From: Pseudomonas fluorescens | GTDB lineage: Bacteria > Pseudomonadota > Gammaproteobacteria > Pseudomonadales > Pseudomonadaceae | NCBI RefSeq assembly: GCF_001648775.1 | Contig: NZ_LVEJ01000018.1 | Coordinates: forward strand, 303,403 to 367,402 | DNA length: 64,000 bases | Direction: 5' to 3' | In this document: positions 43,388-51,511 of the stretch, one piece after another | Numbering within the stretch: position 1 is the stretch's first letter | Layout of the letters: each line of letters opens with the position of its first letter | Translations under genes and position numbers: made by a program | Notes under the pieces: generated by a model | What the model was told of the DNA's origin: nothing | What the model saw: the letters and a program-made list of their open reading frames with translations, nothing else | Database searches by the model: none

Positions 43388-44343
43388 AACTGGCTTTGGT
43401 CGGTGACATCGGAGGCACCAACGCGCGGTTCGCGCTGTGGAAAAACCAGCAACTGCAATCGGTTCAGGTGCTGGCCACAGCCGACCATGCCAGCCCGGAA
43501 GAGGCGATCAGCCTGTATCTGAGTGGGCTCGGTCTGGCGCCGGGTTCGATCGGTTCGGTGTGCCTGTCGGTGGCCGGTCCGGTCAGCGGGGATGAATTCA
43601 AGTTCACCAACAACCACTGGCGCCTGAGTCGCACCGCGTTCTGCAAAACCTTGCAGGTCGAGCAGTTGTTGCTGGTCAACGACTTCTCGGCGATGGCGCT
43701 GGGCATGACCCGTTTGCAGCCAGGCGAATTTCGCGTGGTCTGCGAGGGCACGCCGGAGCCGTTACGTCCGGCGGTGGTGATCGGCCCGGGCACTGGCCTT
43801 GGCGTCGGCACTTTGCTTGATCTGGGTGAAGGTCGTTTCGCCGCGCTGCCGGGCGAGGGCGGTCACGTCGATCTGCCGCTGAGCAGCCCGCGTGAAACCC
43901 AGCTGTGGCAGCACATCCATAACGAGATCGGCCATGTCAGCGCCGAAACCGCGTTGAGCGGCGGCGGCTTGCCACGGGTTTACCGGGCGATCTGCGCGGT
44001 GGATGGGCATGAGCCAAAGCTTGATACACCGGAGGCGATTACCGCGGCCGGTCTGGCGGGTGATCCGATTGCGCTGGAAGTGCTGGAGCAGTTCTGCTGC
44101 TGGCTCGGCCGTGTCGCCGGCAATAACGTGCTGACCACGGGTGGGCGTGGCGGGGTGTATATCGTTGGCGGGGTGATTCCACGCTTTGCCGATTTCTTCC
44201 TCGAAAGCGGTTTCGCCCGCAGCTTCGCCGACAAAGGTTGTATGAGCGATTATTTCAAAGGCATTCCGGTGTGGCTGGTGACGGCGCCGTATTCTGGCCT
44301 CGTTGGCGCCGGTGTAGCCCTGGATCAATCAATCCCGACCTGA
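43384..44343 (+). CDS. glk: Glucokinase
   Basis: Phosphorylates cytoplasmic glucose. The 319-residue protein begins MKLALVGDIGGTNARFALW, the phosphate-binding loop, and has the family segments LVNDFSAMALG and VIGPGTGLGVG. The start codon is TTG, overlapping the edd stop in ATTGA, so translation is probably coupled. A REP doublet follows before gltR. Confidence 0.95.
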   Translation: MKLALVGDIGGTNARFALWKNQQLQSVQVLATADHASPEEAISLYLSGLGLAPGSIGSVCLSVAGPVSGDEFKFTNNHWRLSRTAFCKTLQVEQLLLVNDFSAMALGMTRLQPGEFRVVCEGTPEPLRPAVVIGPGTGLGVGTLLDLGEGRFAALPGEGGHVDLPLSSPRETQLWQHIHNEIGHVSAETALSGGGLPRVYRAICAVDGHEPKLDTPEAITAAGLAGDPIALEVLEQFCCWLGRVAGNNVLTTGGRGGVYIVGGVIPRFADFFLESGFARSFADKGCMSDYFKGIPVWLVTAPYSGLVGAGVALDQSIPT

Positions 44344-44357
44344 AATGCAACCCCCCC

Positions 44358-44447
44358 TGTGGGAGCGAGCTTGCTCGCGAATGCGGAGTATCAGTCAACC
44401 CAAATGTTGAATGTAATGACGCCTTCGCGAGCAAGCTCGCTCCCACA
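44358..44447. repeat. REP doublet (REPIN)
   Basis: Inverted TGTGGGAGCGAGCTTGCTCG arms between glk and gltR. Confidence 0.92.
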
Positions 44448-44503
44448 GGGGTTTCTGTGGTGTTTGTAAGTTCCATGCTTAAGGCATAATCCGCCCCAAT
44501 TCC

Positions 44504-44512
44504 AACAACAAG
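44504..44512 (+). promoter_or_regulatory. Crc/Hfq CA-motif ahead of gltR
   Basis: AACAACAAG lies 12 bases ahead of the gltR GTG and overlaps its Shine-Dalgarno (AAGGA). Confidence 0.5.
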
Positions 44513-44524
44513 GATGCCTTCGAA

Positions 44525-45256
44525 GTGAGCTCAGTCAACAAGTCGATATTGTTGGTCGATGACGACCAGGAAATACGCGAGTTGCTGGAAACCTACCTGA
44601 CCCGCGCCGGGTTTCAGGTGCGGGCCACCGCCGATGGCGCCAGTTTCCGCCAGGCACTCAACGAGGCGCCGAGCGATCTGGTGATCCTCGACGTCATGCT
44701 GCCCGATGAGGACGGCTTCAGCCTGTGCCGGTGGGTGCGTCAGCATCCGCGTCAGGCGCAGGTGCCGATCATCATGCTCACCGCCAGTTCCGACGAAGCC
44801 GACCGTGTGATCGGTCTGGAACTCGGCGCCGACGACTACCTCGGTAAACCCTTCAGTCCACGCGAACTGCAAGCACGCATCAAAGCCCTGCTGCGGCGTG
44901 CGCAATTCGGTCAGGAGCGCAGCGGCAGTGAAGTGCTGGCGTTCGATGAGTGGCGGCTGGACATGGTCAGCCATCGGCTGTTTCACACCGATGGCGAGGA
45001 AGTGATTCTTTCCGGCGCCGACTTCGCCCTGCTGAAACTGTTCCTCGATCACCCGCAGGAAATCCTCGACCGCGACACCATTGGCAACGCCACCCGTGGC
45101 CGCGATCTGATGCCACTCGATCGCATCGTCGACATGGCCGTCAGCCGTTTGCGCCAGCGCCTGCGCGACACCGAGAAACCGCCACGGCTGATCCGCACCG
45201 TGCGCGGCAGCGGCTACCAATTGGCAGCCAACGTGGTTGCCGGCAATGGTCATTGA
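44525..45256 (+). CDS. gltR: Two-component response regulator GltR
   Basis: OmpR-family regulator of glucose uptake. The 243-residue protein has a receiver domain (acidic pair in LVDDDQE, phosphoacceptor Asp in VILDVMLPDEDG, Lys in YLGKPFSP) and a C-terminal winged helix (about 135-235). GTG start with AAGGA 8 bases upstream. Its 3' end overlaps gtrS by 11 bases. A likely binder of the phased GTNAC boxes at 46913 and 48266. Confidence 0.92.
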   Translation: MSSVNKSILLVDDDQEIRELLETYLTRAGFQVRATADGASFRQALNEAPSDLVILDVMLPDEDGFSLCRWVRQHPRQAQVPIIMLTASSDEADRVIGLELGADDYLGKPFSPRELQARIKALLRRAQFGQERSGSEVLAFDEWRLDMVSHRLFHTDGEEVILSGADFALLKLFLDHPQEILDRDTIGNATRGRDLMPLDRIVDMAVSRLRQRLRDTEKPPRLIRTVRGSGYQLAANVVAGNGH

Positions 45257-46715
45257 GTCGCTGCGTAAACTCGCCGCCAAGGTGCCGGTGCCGCGCTCGC
45301 TGCTTGGGCGGATGTTGTTGCTGACGTTGCTGGCGGTGTTGTTCGCGCAGACGTTATCCAGCGTGATCTGGGTCTCGCAATTGCGTGCCACGCAGCTTGA
45401 AGGCCTGGTCACCAGCGCCCGCAGCCTCGCCCATTCGATGACCGCCAGCGTCAGTTACTTCCGCTCGTTGCCGGTGGCTTATCGTCCATTGGTGCTCGAC
45501 CAATTGCGCAGCATGGGCGGCACTCGTTTCGTCGTGACGCTCAATGACAAACCGCTGGGCATGGACGTGCTGCCAGTCACCCCGCGAAAAGCCGCGGTGA
45601 TGAAAGCCGTCGACGAAGTGCTGCGCCAGACCCTCGGTAATGACACGGATATTTCAGTGACCTTTGTCAGCCCCGAAGACCTGCGGATTTTCAACGCCGG
45701 GCTGAAACTCGATGAGTTGCCGCGCTCGTGGGCGCATTACGCCTTGACCCTCGAACCGGTCAACCCGCCCGTGCTGGTCACGCAGATTCAGATGGCGCCG
45801 GGCGAATGGCTGTACATCGCCTCCTTGTTGCCCGAACCGTACACCAGTCTTGAAGAACAAGGCCTGCCCTCGCAGCAGGTGTGGTTCATCGTCCTCACCA
45901 GCGGCTTTCTGTTGTTGTTCATCGGTCTGCTGGTGCACTGGCAGAGCCGGCCGCTCAAGCGTCTGGCGCGAGCGGCGCGGGATCTGTCGCTGGGCGCCGA
46001 CGTCGAGCCGGTGGCCGAGGGCGGCGGCAGTGAAGTGGTCGAAGTGGGCCGCGCGTTCAATACCATGCGCGAACGCATCAGCCGTTACCTGACCGAGCGC
46101 AGCCAGTTGTTCAGCGCGATTTCCCATGACCTGCGCACGCCGATCACCCGTTTGCGTTTGCGCGTCGAATTGCTTGAAGACGAGAAGCTGCAAGCCAAAT
46201 TCGGCCGCGATCTGGATGAGCTGGAACTGCTGGTCAAAGGCGCGCTGCAATGTGTGAAGGACACCGATATTCACGAGAACATCGAACCGGTGGATCTCAA
46301 CCATGTGCTCGATTGTCTGGTCGAGCCGTACCTGGCGCCGAACGGCAACGGTCGCGTGACTCAGCATGGTCGTGCGTTGGCGGCGTATCCGGGCAAACCT
46401 TTGGCGTTGAAACGCTGCATCGGCAATCTGATCGACAACGCGTTGAAGTATGGGCAGAACGCGCATCTGCACATCGATGACGATGACAGTGCGTTTGTCT
46501 TGCACGTTGATGATGAAGGGCCGGGGGTGCCGGAGCAGCGGCTGGAACAAGTTTTTGAGCCGCACTTCAGGCTGGCGGGGCAGCAGCAGGGCTATGGTTT
46601 GGGGTTGGGCATTGCGCGCAACATTGCCCACAGCCATGGCGGGGAAGTGACGTTGCAGAATTTGCGTGAGGGTGGGTTGCGGGTGACCCTGCAACTGCCG
46701 CGTTCGGCGGATTAG
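45246..46715 (+). CDS. gtrS: Sensor histidine kinase GtrS
   Basis: Membrane kinase paired with GltR; in P. aeruginosa it responds to 2-ketogluconate and 6-phosphogluconate. The 489 residues contain a membrane helix about 20-42, a periplasmic domain to about 205, a second helix (VWFIVLTSGFLLLFIGLLVHW), HAMP, the H box AISHDLRTPITRLRLR, N box NLIDNALKYG and G boxes DEGPGVP and GYGLGLGIARN. The ATG overlaps the end of gltR; a TTG three codons upstream is possible. Confidence 0.92.
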   Translation: MVIESLRKLAAKVPVPRSLLGRMLLLTLLAVLFAQTLSSVIWVSQLRATQLEGLVTSARSLAHSMTASVSYFRSLPVAYRPLVLDQLRSMGGTRFVVTLNDKPLGMDVLPVTPRKAAVMKAVDEVLRQTLGNDTDISVTFVSPEDLRIFNAGLKLDELPRSWAHYALTLEPVNPPVLVTQIQMAPGEWLYIASLLPEPYTSLEEQGLPSQQVWFIVLTSGFLLLFIGLLVHWQSRPLKRLARAARDLSLGADVEPVAEGGGSEVVEVGRAFNTMRERISRYLTERSQLFSAISHDLRTPITRLRLRVELLEDEKLQAKFGRDLDELELLVKGALQCVKDTDIHENIEPVDLNHVLDCLVEPYLAPNGNGRVTQHGRALAAYPGKPLALKRCIGNLIDNALKYGQNAHLHIDDDDSAFVLHVDDEGPGVPEQRLEQVFEPHFRLAGQQQGYGLGLGIARNIAHSHGGEVTLQNLREGGLRVTLQLPRSAD

Positions 46716-46718
46716 GTC

Positions 46719-46910
46719 AAAAGAGCCCCTCACCCTAGCCCTCTCCCGGGGGGAGAGGGGAGTGACCGAGGCGTATTTGGCTATCCGCCGACCTGATGCA
46801 TTGAGTCGATTATGGATTCGGTACAGCACTTTCAGGTCGGCGCAACTCTCCAGCATCCTGCGATCGGCCCCCTCTCCCTCCGGGAGAGGGCTCGGGTGAG
46901 GGTGTCTTTT
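46719..46910. repeat. CCCTCACCC-type long inverted repeat
   Basis: About 190 bp: left end AAAAGAGCCCCTCACCCTAGC, right end GCTCGGGTGAGGGTGTCTTTT, with CTCTCCC hairpins at both ends and CCGACCTGATGCATTGAGTC in the core. It begins four bases after the gtrS stop and ends just before the promoter of the epimerase gene. Confidence 0.88.
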
Positions 46911-46912
46911 TT

Positions 46913-46977
46913 GTCACGGATCAGTGACAAACCCCGCCCCCTTCGTTACAAGCCCGCCTCGGCCCGTTGTTTAGACT
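46913..46977 (+). promoter_or_regulatory. Promoter with three phased GTNAC boxes (epimerase gene)
   Basis: Boxes GTCAC (46913), GTGAC (46924) and GTTAC (46945) start 11 and 21 bases apart, then 22 bases to TAGACT (46972-46977), a -10-like hexamer inside TGTTTAGACTCC. The first two boxes lie in a perfect palindrome TTTGTCAC-N6-GTGACAAA. No -35 hexamer is seen, as expected when an activator covers it. The same layout precedes gtsA. Confidence 0.6.
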
Positions 46978-46989
46978 CCCCGCAGTCAT

Positions 46990-47001
46990 AACAACAAAAA
47001 A
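46990..47001 (+). promoter_or_regulatory. Crc/Hfq CA-motif overlapping the epimerase ribosome site
   Basis: AACAACAAAAAA runs directly into the GG of the Shine-Dalgarno, nine bases ahead of the ATG; four perfect A-R-N triplets for Hfq. Confidence 0.6.
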
Positions 47002-47009
47002 GGCCACCC

Positions 47010-48269
47010 ATGGATCTTTTCCACCCAGGCTTCAGCAGTTGGCTGAACGCCCCTGCCCACCAGCAATGGCTCGCCGCCGAAGGCCTGCGTCTGCTGGATT
47101 TCGCCAAGGCTTCAAGACTCCCGGAAGGCTTCGGCAACCTCGACGAACGCGGCCGTCTGCCGGCGAACGCGCAAGCCGAAACCATGAACACCGCGCGCAT
47201 GACCCACAGCTTCGCCATGGCCCATGTTCAAGGCTTGCCGGGTTATGCCGAATTGGTCGATCACGGCATCGCCGCCCTGCGCGGGCCGTTGCGTGATGCG
47301 TTACACGGTGGCTGGTTTGCGGTCGCCGAACACCGCGACGGCAACACCGGCAAGAATGCTTATCTGCATGCCTTTGTCGCGCTGGCGGCGAGCTCTGCGG
47401 TGGTCGCGCAACGCCCCGGCGCACAAGCGCTGCTGGACGACGCCATCGACATCATCGACACGTATTTCTGGAGTGAAGAAGAGGGCGCCATGCGCGAGTT
47501 CTTCAATCGCGACTGGAGCGAAGAAGAAGCCTATCGCGGCGCCAACAGCAACATGCACGCGACCGAAGCGTTCCTCGCGCTGGCCGATGTCACTGAAGAT
47601 CCGCGCTGGCTGAGCCGTGCACAACGCATCGTCGAGCGAGTAATCCACGGTCACGCGGCCGGTAACGGTTACATGGTCATCGAGCACTTCGACCGTGATT
47701 GGCAACCGTTGCGCGAATACAACCACGACAACCCCGCCGACGGTTTCCGCCCTTACGGCACCACACCGGGCCACGGTTTCGAGTGGGCGCGGCTGTTGTT
47801 GCACCTCGAAGCGGCGCGGGTGCAGGCCGGTATGCTCACCCCCGGCTGGCTCGCCACAGACGCGGCAAAATTGTTCGAGAACAACTGCCACAACGGCTGG
47901 AACGTCGATGGTTTGCCGGGCATCGTTTACACCCTCGACTGGGACAACAAAGCCGTCGTCCGCCATCGCTTGCACTGGACGCACGCCGAAGCCAGCGCCG
48001 CGGCCAGCGCCTTGCTCAAACGCACTGGCGATGCGCAGTACGAAACCTGGTACCGCCTGTTCTGGGAATTCTGCGAAACGCATTTCATCGACCGTTGCGA
48101 CGGCAGTTGGCACCACGAACTCAACCCGCAAAATATCCCGAGCGCCGATATCTGGCCGGGCAAACCGGATCTGTACCACGCCTGGCAAGCCGTGCTGATC
48201 CCTCGTCTACCCTTGTCACCGAGTATGGCGACTGCTTTAGCGCAGTTGTCTCACGGTTCTCCTGTGTAA
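47010..48269 (+). CDS. AGE family epimerase/isomerase
   Basis: A 419-residue (alpha/alpha)6-barrel sugar isomerase of the N-acylglucosamine-2-epimerase superfamily, most likely acting on mannose/fructose-type sugars by its length and location in a glucose-uptake cluster; the substrate is inference. Conserved His-bearing segments are TARMTHSFAMAHV, NSNMHATEAFLAL, TPGHGFEWARLLLHLE and RHRLHWTHAEASAAAS. It has its own promoter, built like that of gtsA immediately downstream. Confidence 0.88.
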   Translation: MDLFHPGFSSWLNAPAHQQWLAAEGLRLLDFAKASRLPEGFGNLDERGRLPANAQAETMNTARMTHSFAMAHVQGLPGYAELVDHGIAALRGPLRDALHGGWFAVAEHRDGNTGKNAYLHAFVALAASSAVVAQRPGAQALLDDAIDIIDTYFWSEEEGAMREFFNRDWSEEEAYRGANSNMHATEAFLALADVTEDPRWLSRAQRIVERVIHGHAAGNGYMVIEHFDRDWQPLREYNHDNPADGFRPYGTTPGHGFEWARLLLHLEAARVQAGMLTPGWLATDAAKLFENNCHNGWNVDGLPGIVYTLDWDNKAVVRHRLHWTHAEASAAASALLKRTGDAQYETWYRLFWEFCETHFIDRCDGSWHHELNPQNIPSADIWPGKPDLYHAWQAVLIPRLPLSPSMATALAQLSHGSPV

Positions 48270-48330
48270 CCATGTGGTGACATTCGCGCGTCCCTTCGTT
48301 ACCTGCGAAGGGAATCGCCCTGTTTAAACT
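48266..48330 (+). promoter_or_regulatory. Promoter with three phased GTNAC boxes (gtsA)
   Basis: Boxes GTAAC (48266), GTGAC (48277) and GTTAC (48298) start 11 and 21 bases apart; 22 bases later comes TAAACT (48325-48330) inside TGTTTAAACTCC. The first box overlaps the epimerase stop codon. It also contains an 8-bp palindrome TCCCTTCG-N7-CGAAGGGA (48291-48313). Geometry is identical to the promoter at 46913. Confidence 0.6.
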
Positions 48331-48363
48331 CCTGTGCAGCGCAAGCACCAGACTTGCATGCAT

Positions 48364-48375
48364 AACAACAAGAAA
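48364..48375 (+). promoter_or_regulatory. Crc/Hfq CA-motif overlapping the gtsA ribosome site
   Basis: AACAACAAGAAA followed by GG: four A-R-N triplets merging into the Shine-Dalgarno of gtsA. Confidence 0.6.
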
Positions 48376-48387
48376 GGTACATCTCAG

Positions 48388-49689
48388 ATGAATGCGATTT
48401 CTCGCCTCGCTACTGTCATTTCTGTCGCCTCCCTGTTCCCGCTCGCAATTCTGCCTCTCAGTGTTTCCGCTGCCGAATCCAAAGGTTCGGTCGAAGTCGT
48501 GCACTGGTGGACGTCCGGTGGCGAAAAAGCCGCCGTTGATGTGCTCAAGGCGCAAGTCGAAAAAGACGGTTTCACCTGGAAAGACGGCGCTGTCGCCGGT
48601 GGTGGCGGTGCCACTGCCATGACCGTGCTGAAAAGCCGTGCCGTTGCCGGCAACCCGCCTGGCGTAGCCCAGATCAAAGGCCCGGACATCCAGGAATGGG
48701 CGTCGACCGGCCTGCTCGACACCGACGTGCTGAAAGACGTCGCCAAGTCGGAAAAGTGGGACAGCCTGCTCGACAAGAAAGTCTCCGATACCGTGAAGTA
48801 CGACGGTGATTACGTGGCCGTGCCGGTGAACATTCACCGCGTGAACTGGCTGTGGATCAACCCGGAAGTCTTCAAGAAAGCCGGCATCACCAAGAACCCT
48901 ACCACCCTCGAAGAATTCTACGCCGCTGGCGATAAGCTGAAGGCTGCGGGCTTCATTCCGCTGGCCCACGGCGGTCAGCCTTGGCAGGACAGCACCGTGT
49001 TCGAAGCCGTGGTGCTTTCGGTCATGGGTGTCGATGGTTACAAAAAGGCCCTGGTTGATCTGGACAACGCCGCGCTGACCGGCCCGGAAATGGTCAAGGC
49101 GTTGACCGAGCTGAAGAAAGTCGCGACCTACATGGACGTCGACGGTAAAGGCCAGGACTGGAACCTGGAAGCGGCCAAGGTCATCAACGGCAAGGCCGGC
49201 ATGCAGATCATGGGTGACTGGGCCAAGTCCGAATGGACCGCCGCGAAGAAAGTCGCCGGCAAGGATTACGAGTGCGTGGCCTTCCCGGGCACCGACAAGG
49301 CGTTCACTTACAACATCGACTCGCTGGCCGTGTTCAAGCAGAAGGACGCAGGCACTGCGGCCGGTCAGCAAGACATCGCCAAAGTCGTGCTGGGTGAAAA
49401 CTTCCAGAAAGTCTTCAGCATCAACAAAGGCTCGATCCCGGTTCGCAACGACATGTTGAACAACATGGACAAGCTCGGTTTCGATTCCTGCGCGCAGACC
49501 GCTGCCAAGGATTTCCTGGCAGACGCCAAGTCCGGCGGCCTGCAGCCAAGCATGGCGCACAACATGGCGACCACGCTGGCGGTGCAAGGCGCGTTCTTTG
49601 ACGTCGTGACCAACTACATCAACGACCCGAAAGCCGACCCGGCCGACACCGCCAAGAAACTGGGTGCAGCGATCAAGTCGTCCAAATAA
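48388..49689 (+). CDS. gtsA: Glucose/mannose ABC transporter substrate-binding protein
   Basis: Periplasmic glucose-binding protein of the GtsABCD importer. The 433-residue precursor has a signal peptide cleaved near LSVSA-AESKG, then a family 1 sugar-binding fold (VEVVHWWTSGGEKAAVDVL at the N-terminus). I start at MNAISRLATVISV behind AGAAAGG; the frame is open 18 codons upstream. A small hairpin (GCAAG...CTTGC, about 48343-48357) lies in the leader. A decayed REP relic separates it from gtsB. Confidence 0.93.
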   Translation: MNAISRLATVISVASLFPLAILPLSVSAAESKGSVEVVHWWTSGGEKAAVDVLKAQVEKDGFTWKDGAVAGGGGATAMTVLKSRAVAGNPPGVAQIKGPDIQEWASTGLLDTDVLKDVAKSEKWDSLLDKKVSDTVKYDGDYVAVPVNIHRVNWLWINPEVFKKAGITKNPTTLEEFYAAGDKLKAAGFIPLAHGGQPWQDSTVFEAVVLSVMGVDGYKKALVDLDNAALTGPEMVKALTELKKVATYMDVDGKGQDWNLEAAKVINGKAGMQIMGDWAKSEWTAAKKVAGKDYECVAFPGTDKAFTYNIDSLAVFKQKDAGTAAGQQDIAKVVLGENFQKVFSINKGSIPVRNDMLNNMDKLGFDSCAQTAAKDFLADAKSGGLQPSMAHNMATTLAVQGAFFDVVTNYINDPKADPADTAKKLGAAIKSSK

Positions 49690-49700
49690 GCGTCGTTAGC

Positions 49701-49719
49701 GCAGGCTCTCGCTCCCACA
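49701..49719. repeat. Single decayed REP half between gtsA and gtsB
   Basis: GCAGGCTCTCGCTCCCACA resembles the right arm of a REP with one or two changes; no partner arm is nearby. Confidence 0.6.
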
Positions 49720-49762
49720 AGGGATCTCACTGTAGTTTTTATTCCCTGTACTGGATTTCCCC

Positions 49763-50671
49763 ATGAGTTCTGTTGCTGTGTTCAGCAAGGCCTCGCCGTT
49801 CGATGCATTGCAACGCTGGCTGCCCAAACTGGTGCTGGCGCCGAGCATGTTCATCGTGCTGGTGGGCTTCTATGGTTACATCCTGTGGACGTTCGTGCTG
49901 TCGTTCACCACCTCGACTTTCCTGCCCAACTACAAGTGGGCCGGCCTGGCGCAATACGCGCGGTTGTTCGACAACGATCGCTGGTGGGTCGCGAGCAAAA
50001 ACCTCGCGGTGTTCGGCGGCATGTTCATCGGTATCACTCTGGTGATCGGCGTGTTGCTGGCAGTGTTCCTCGATCAGCGCATCCGTCGCGAAGGCTTTAT
50101 CCGCACCATTTACCTGTACCCGATGGCGCTCTCGATGATCGTCACCGGTACCGCGTGGAAATGGCTGCTCAACCCGGGCATGGGCCTGGACAAATTGTTG
50201 CGTGACTGGGGCTGGGAAGGCTTCCGTCTCGACTGGCTGATCGACCCTGATCGCGTGGTTTACTGTCTGGTGATCGCCGCTGTCTGGCAAGCCTCGGGCT
50301 TCATCATGGCGATGTTTTTGGCCGGCCTGCGTGGCGTCGATCAATCGATCATCCGCGCTGCGCAGATCGATGGCGCGAGCATGCCGACGATCTACTGGAA
50401 AGTGGTGCTGCCAAGCCTGCGTCCGGTGTTCTTCAGCGCGGTGATGATTCTCGCGCACATCGCGATCAAGAGCTTCGACCTGGTCGCCGCGATGACCGCC
50501 GGTGGTCCGGGTTATTCCTCCGACTTGCCGGCGATGTTCATGTATTCCTTCACCTTCAGTCGCGGCCAGATGGGCATGGGCTCGGCCAGTGCGATTCTGA
50601 TGCTCGGTGCGATCCTCGCGATCATCGTGCCTTACCTGTATTCCGAGCTGAGGACCAAGCGCAATGACTAG
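49763..50671 (+). CDS. gtsB: Glucose ABC transporter permease GtsB
   Basis: Inner-membrane permease of the MalF type, 302 residues with six predicted membrane helices (KLVLAPSMFIVLVGFYGYILW first) and the EAA-type cytoplasmic loop QSIIRAAQIDGASMPTIYWKVVLPSLRP. It lies between gtsA and gtsC and overlaps gtsC by eight bases. Confidence 0.94.
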   Translation: MSSVAVFSKASPFDALQRWLPKLVLAPSMFIVLVGFYGYILWTFVLSFTTSTFLPNYKWAGLAQYARLFDNDRWWVASKNLAVFGGMFIGITLVIGVLLAVFLDQRIRREGFIRTIYLYPMALSMIVTGTAWKWLLNPGMGLDKLLRDWGWEGFRLDWLIDPDRVVYCLVIAAVWQASGFIMAMFLAGLRGVDQSIIRAAQIDGASMPTIYWKVVLPSLRPVFFSAVMILAHIAIKSFDLVAAMTAGGPGYSSDLPAMFMYSFTFSRGQMGMGSASAILMLGAILAIIVPYLYSELRTKRND

Positions 50672-51509
50672 TCTCGCTGCCAAACCTGCTATCAGCCTGA
50701 GTCGCATCGCGATCTACGCGGTGCTGATCCTCGCCGTACTGCTTTATCTGGTGCCGCTGGTGGTCATGTTGCTGACCAGTTTCAAGACCCCGGAAGACAT
50801 CAGCACCGGCAACCTGTTGAGCTGGCCGACCGTGGTCAGCGGCATTGGCTGGGTCAAGGCCTGGGCCACGGTTGACGGTTACTTCTGGAACTCGATCAAG
50901 ATCACTGTGCCCGCCGTCATCATCTCCACCGCCATCGGTGCGTTGAACGGTTATGTGCTGTCGTTCTGGCGCTTCCGTGGTTCACAGTTGTTCTTCGGTC
51001 TGCTGTTGTTCGGCTGCTTCCTGCCGTTCCAGACCGTGCTGCTGCCGGCCTCGTTCACCCTCGGCAAGATGGGCCTGGCGAGCACCACCACCGGCCTGGT
51101 GTTTATCCACGTGGTTTACGGTCTGGCGTTTACTACGCTGTTCTTCCGTAACTACTACGTGAGCATTCCGGATGCGCTGGTGAAAGCCGCACGCCTCGAT
51201 GGCGCGGGTTTTTTCACGATTTTCCGCCGCATCATCCTGCCGATGTCGACGCCGATCATCATGGTCTGCCTGATCTGGCAGTTCACCCAGATCTGGAACG
51301 ACTTCCTGTTCGGTGTGGTGTTCTCCAGCGGTGATTCGCAACCGATCACGGTGGCGCTGAACAACCTGGTCAACACCAGCACCGGCGCCAAGGAATACAA
51401 CGTTGATATGGCAGCGGCGATGATCGCCGGCCTGCCGACCCTGCTGGTCTATGTGGTCGCAGGCAAGTATTTCGTGCGCGGGCTGACGGCCGGCGCAGTC
51501 AAGGGGTAA
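50664..51509 (+). CDS. gtsC: Glucose ABC transporter permease GtsC
   Basis: MalG-type inner-membrane permease, 281 residues, six helices, EAA loop DALVKAARLDGAGFFTIFRRIILPMSTP. Start codon ATG inside the end of gtsB. gtsD follows two bases after its stop. Confidence 0.94.
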   Translation: MTSLAAKPAISLSRIAIYAVLILAVLLYLVPLVVMLLTSFKTPEDISTGNLLSWPTVVSGIGWVKAWATVDGYFWNSIKITVPAVIISTAIGALNGYVLSFWRFRGSQLFFGLLLFGCFLPFQTVLLPASFTLGKMGLASTTTGLVFIHVVYGLAFTTLFFRNYYVSIPDALVKAARLDGAGFFTIFRRIILPMSTPIIMVCLIWQFTQIWNDFLFGVVFSSGDSQPITVALNNLVNTSTGAKEYNVDMAAAMIAGLPTLLVYVVAGKYFVRGLTAGAVKG

Positions 51510-51511
51510 TC

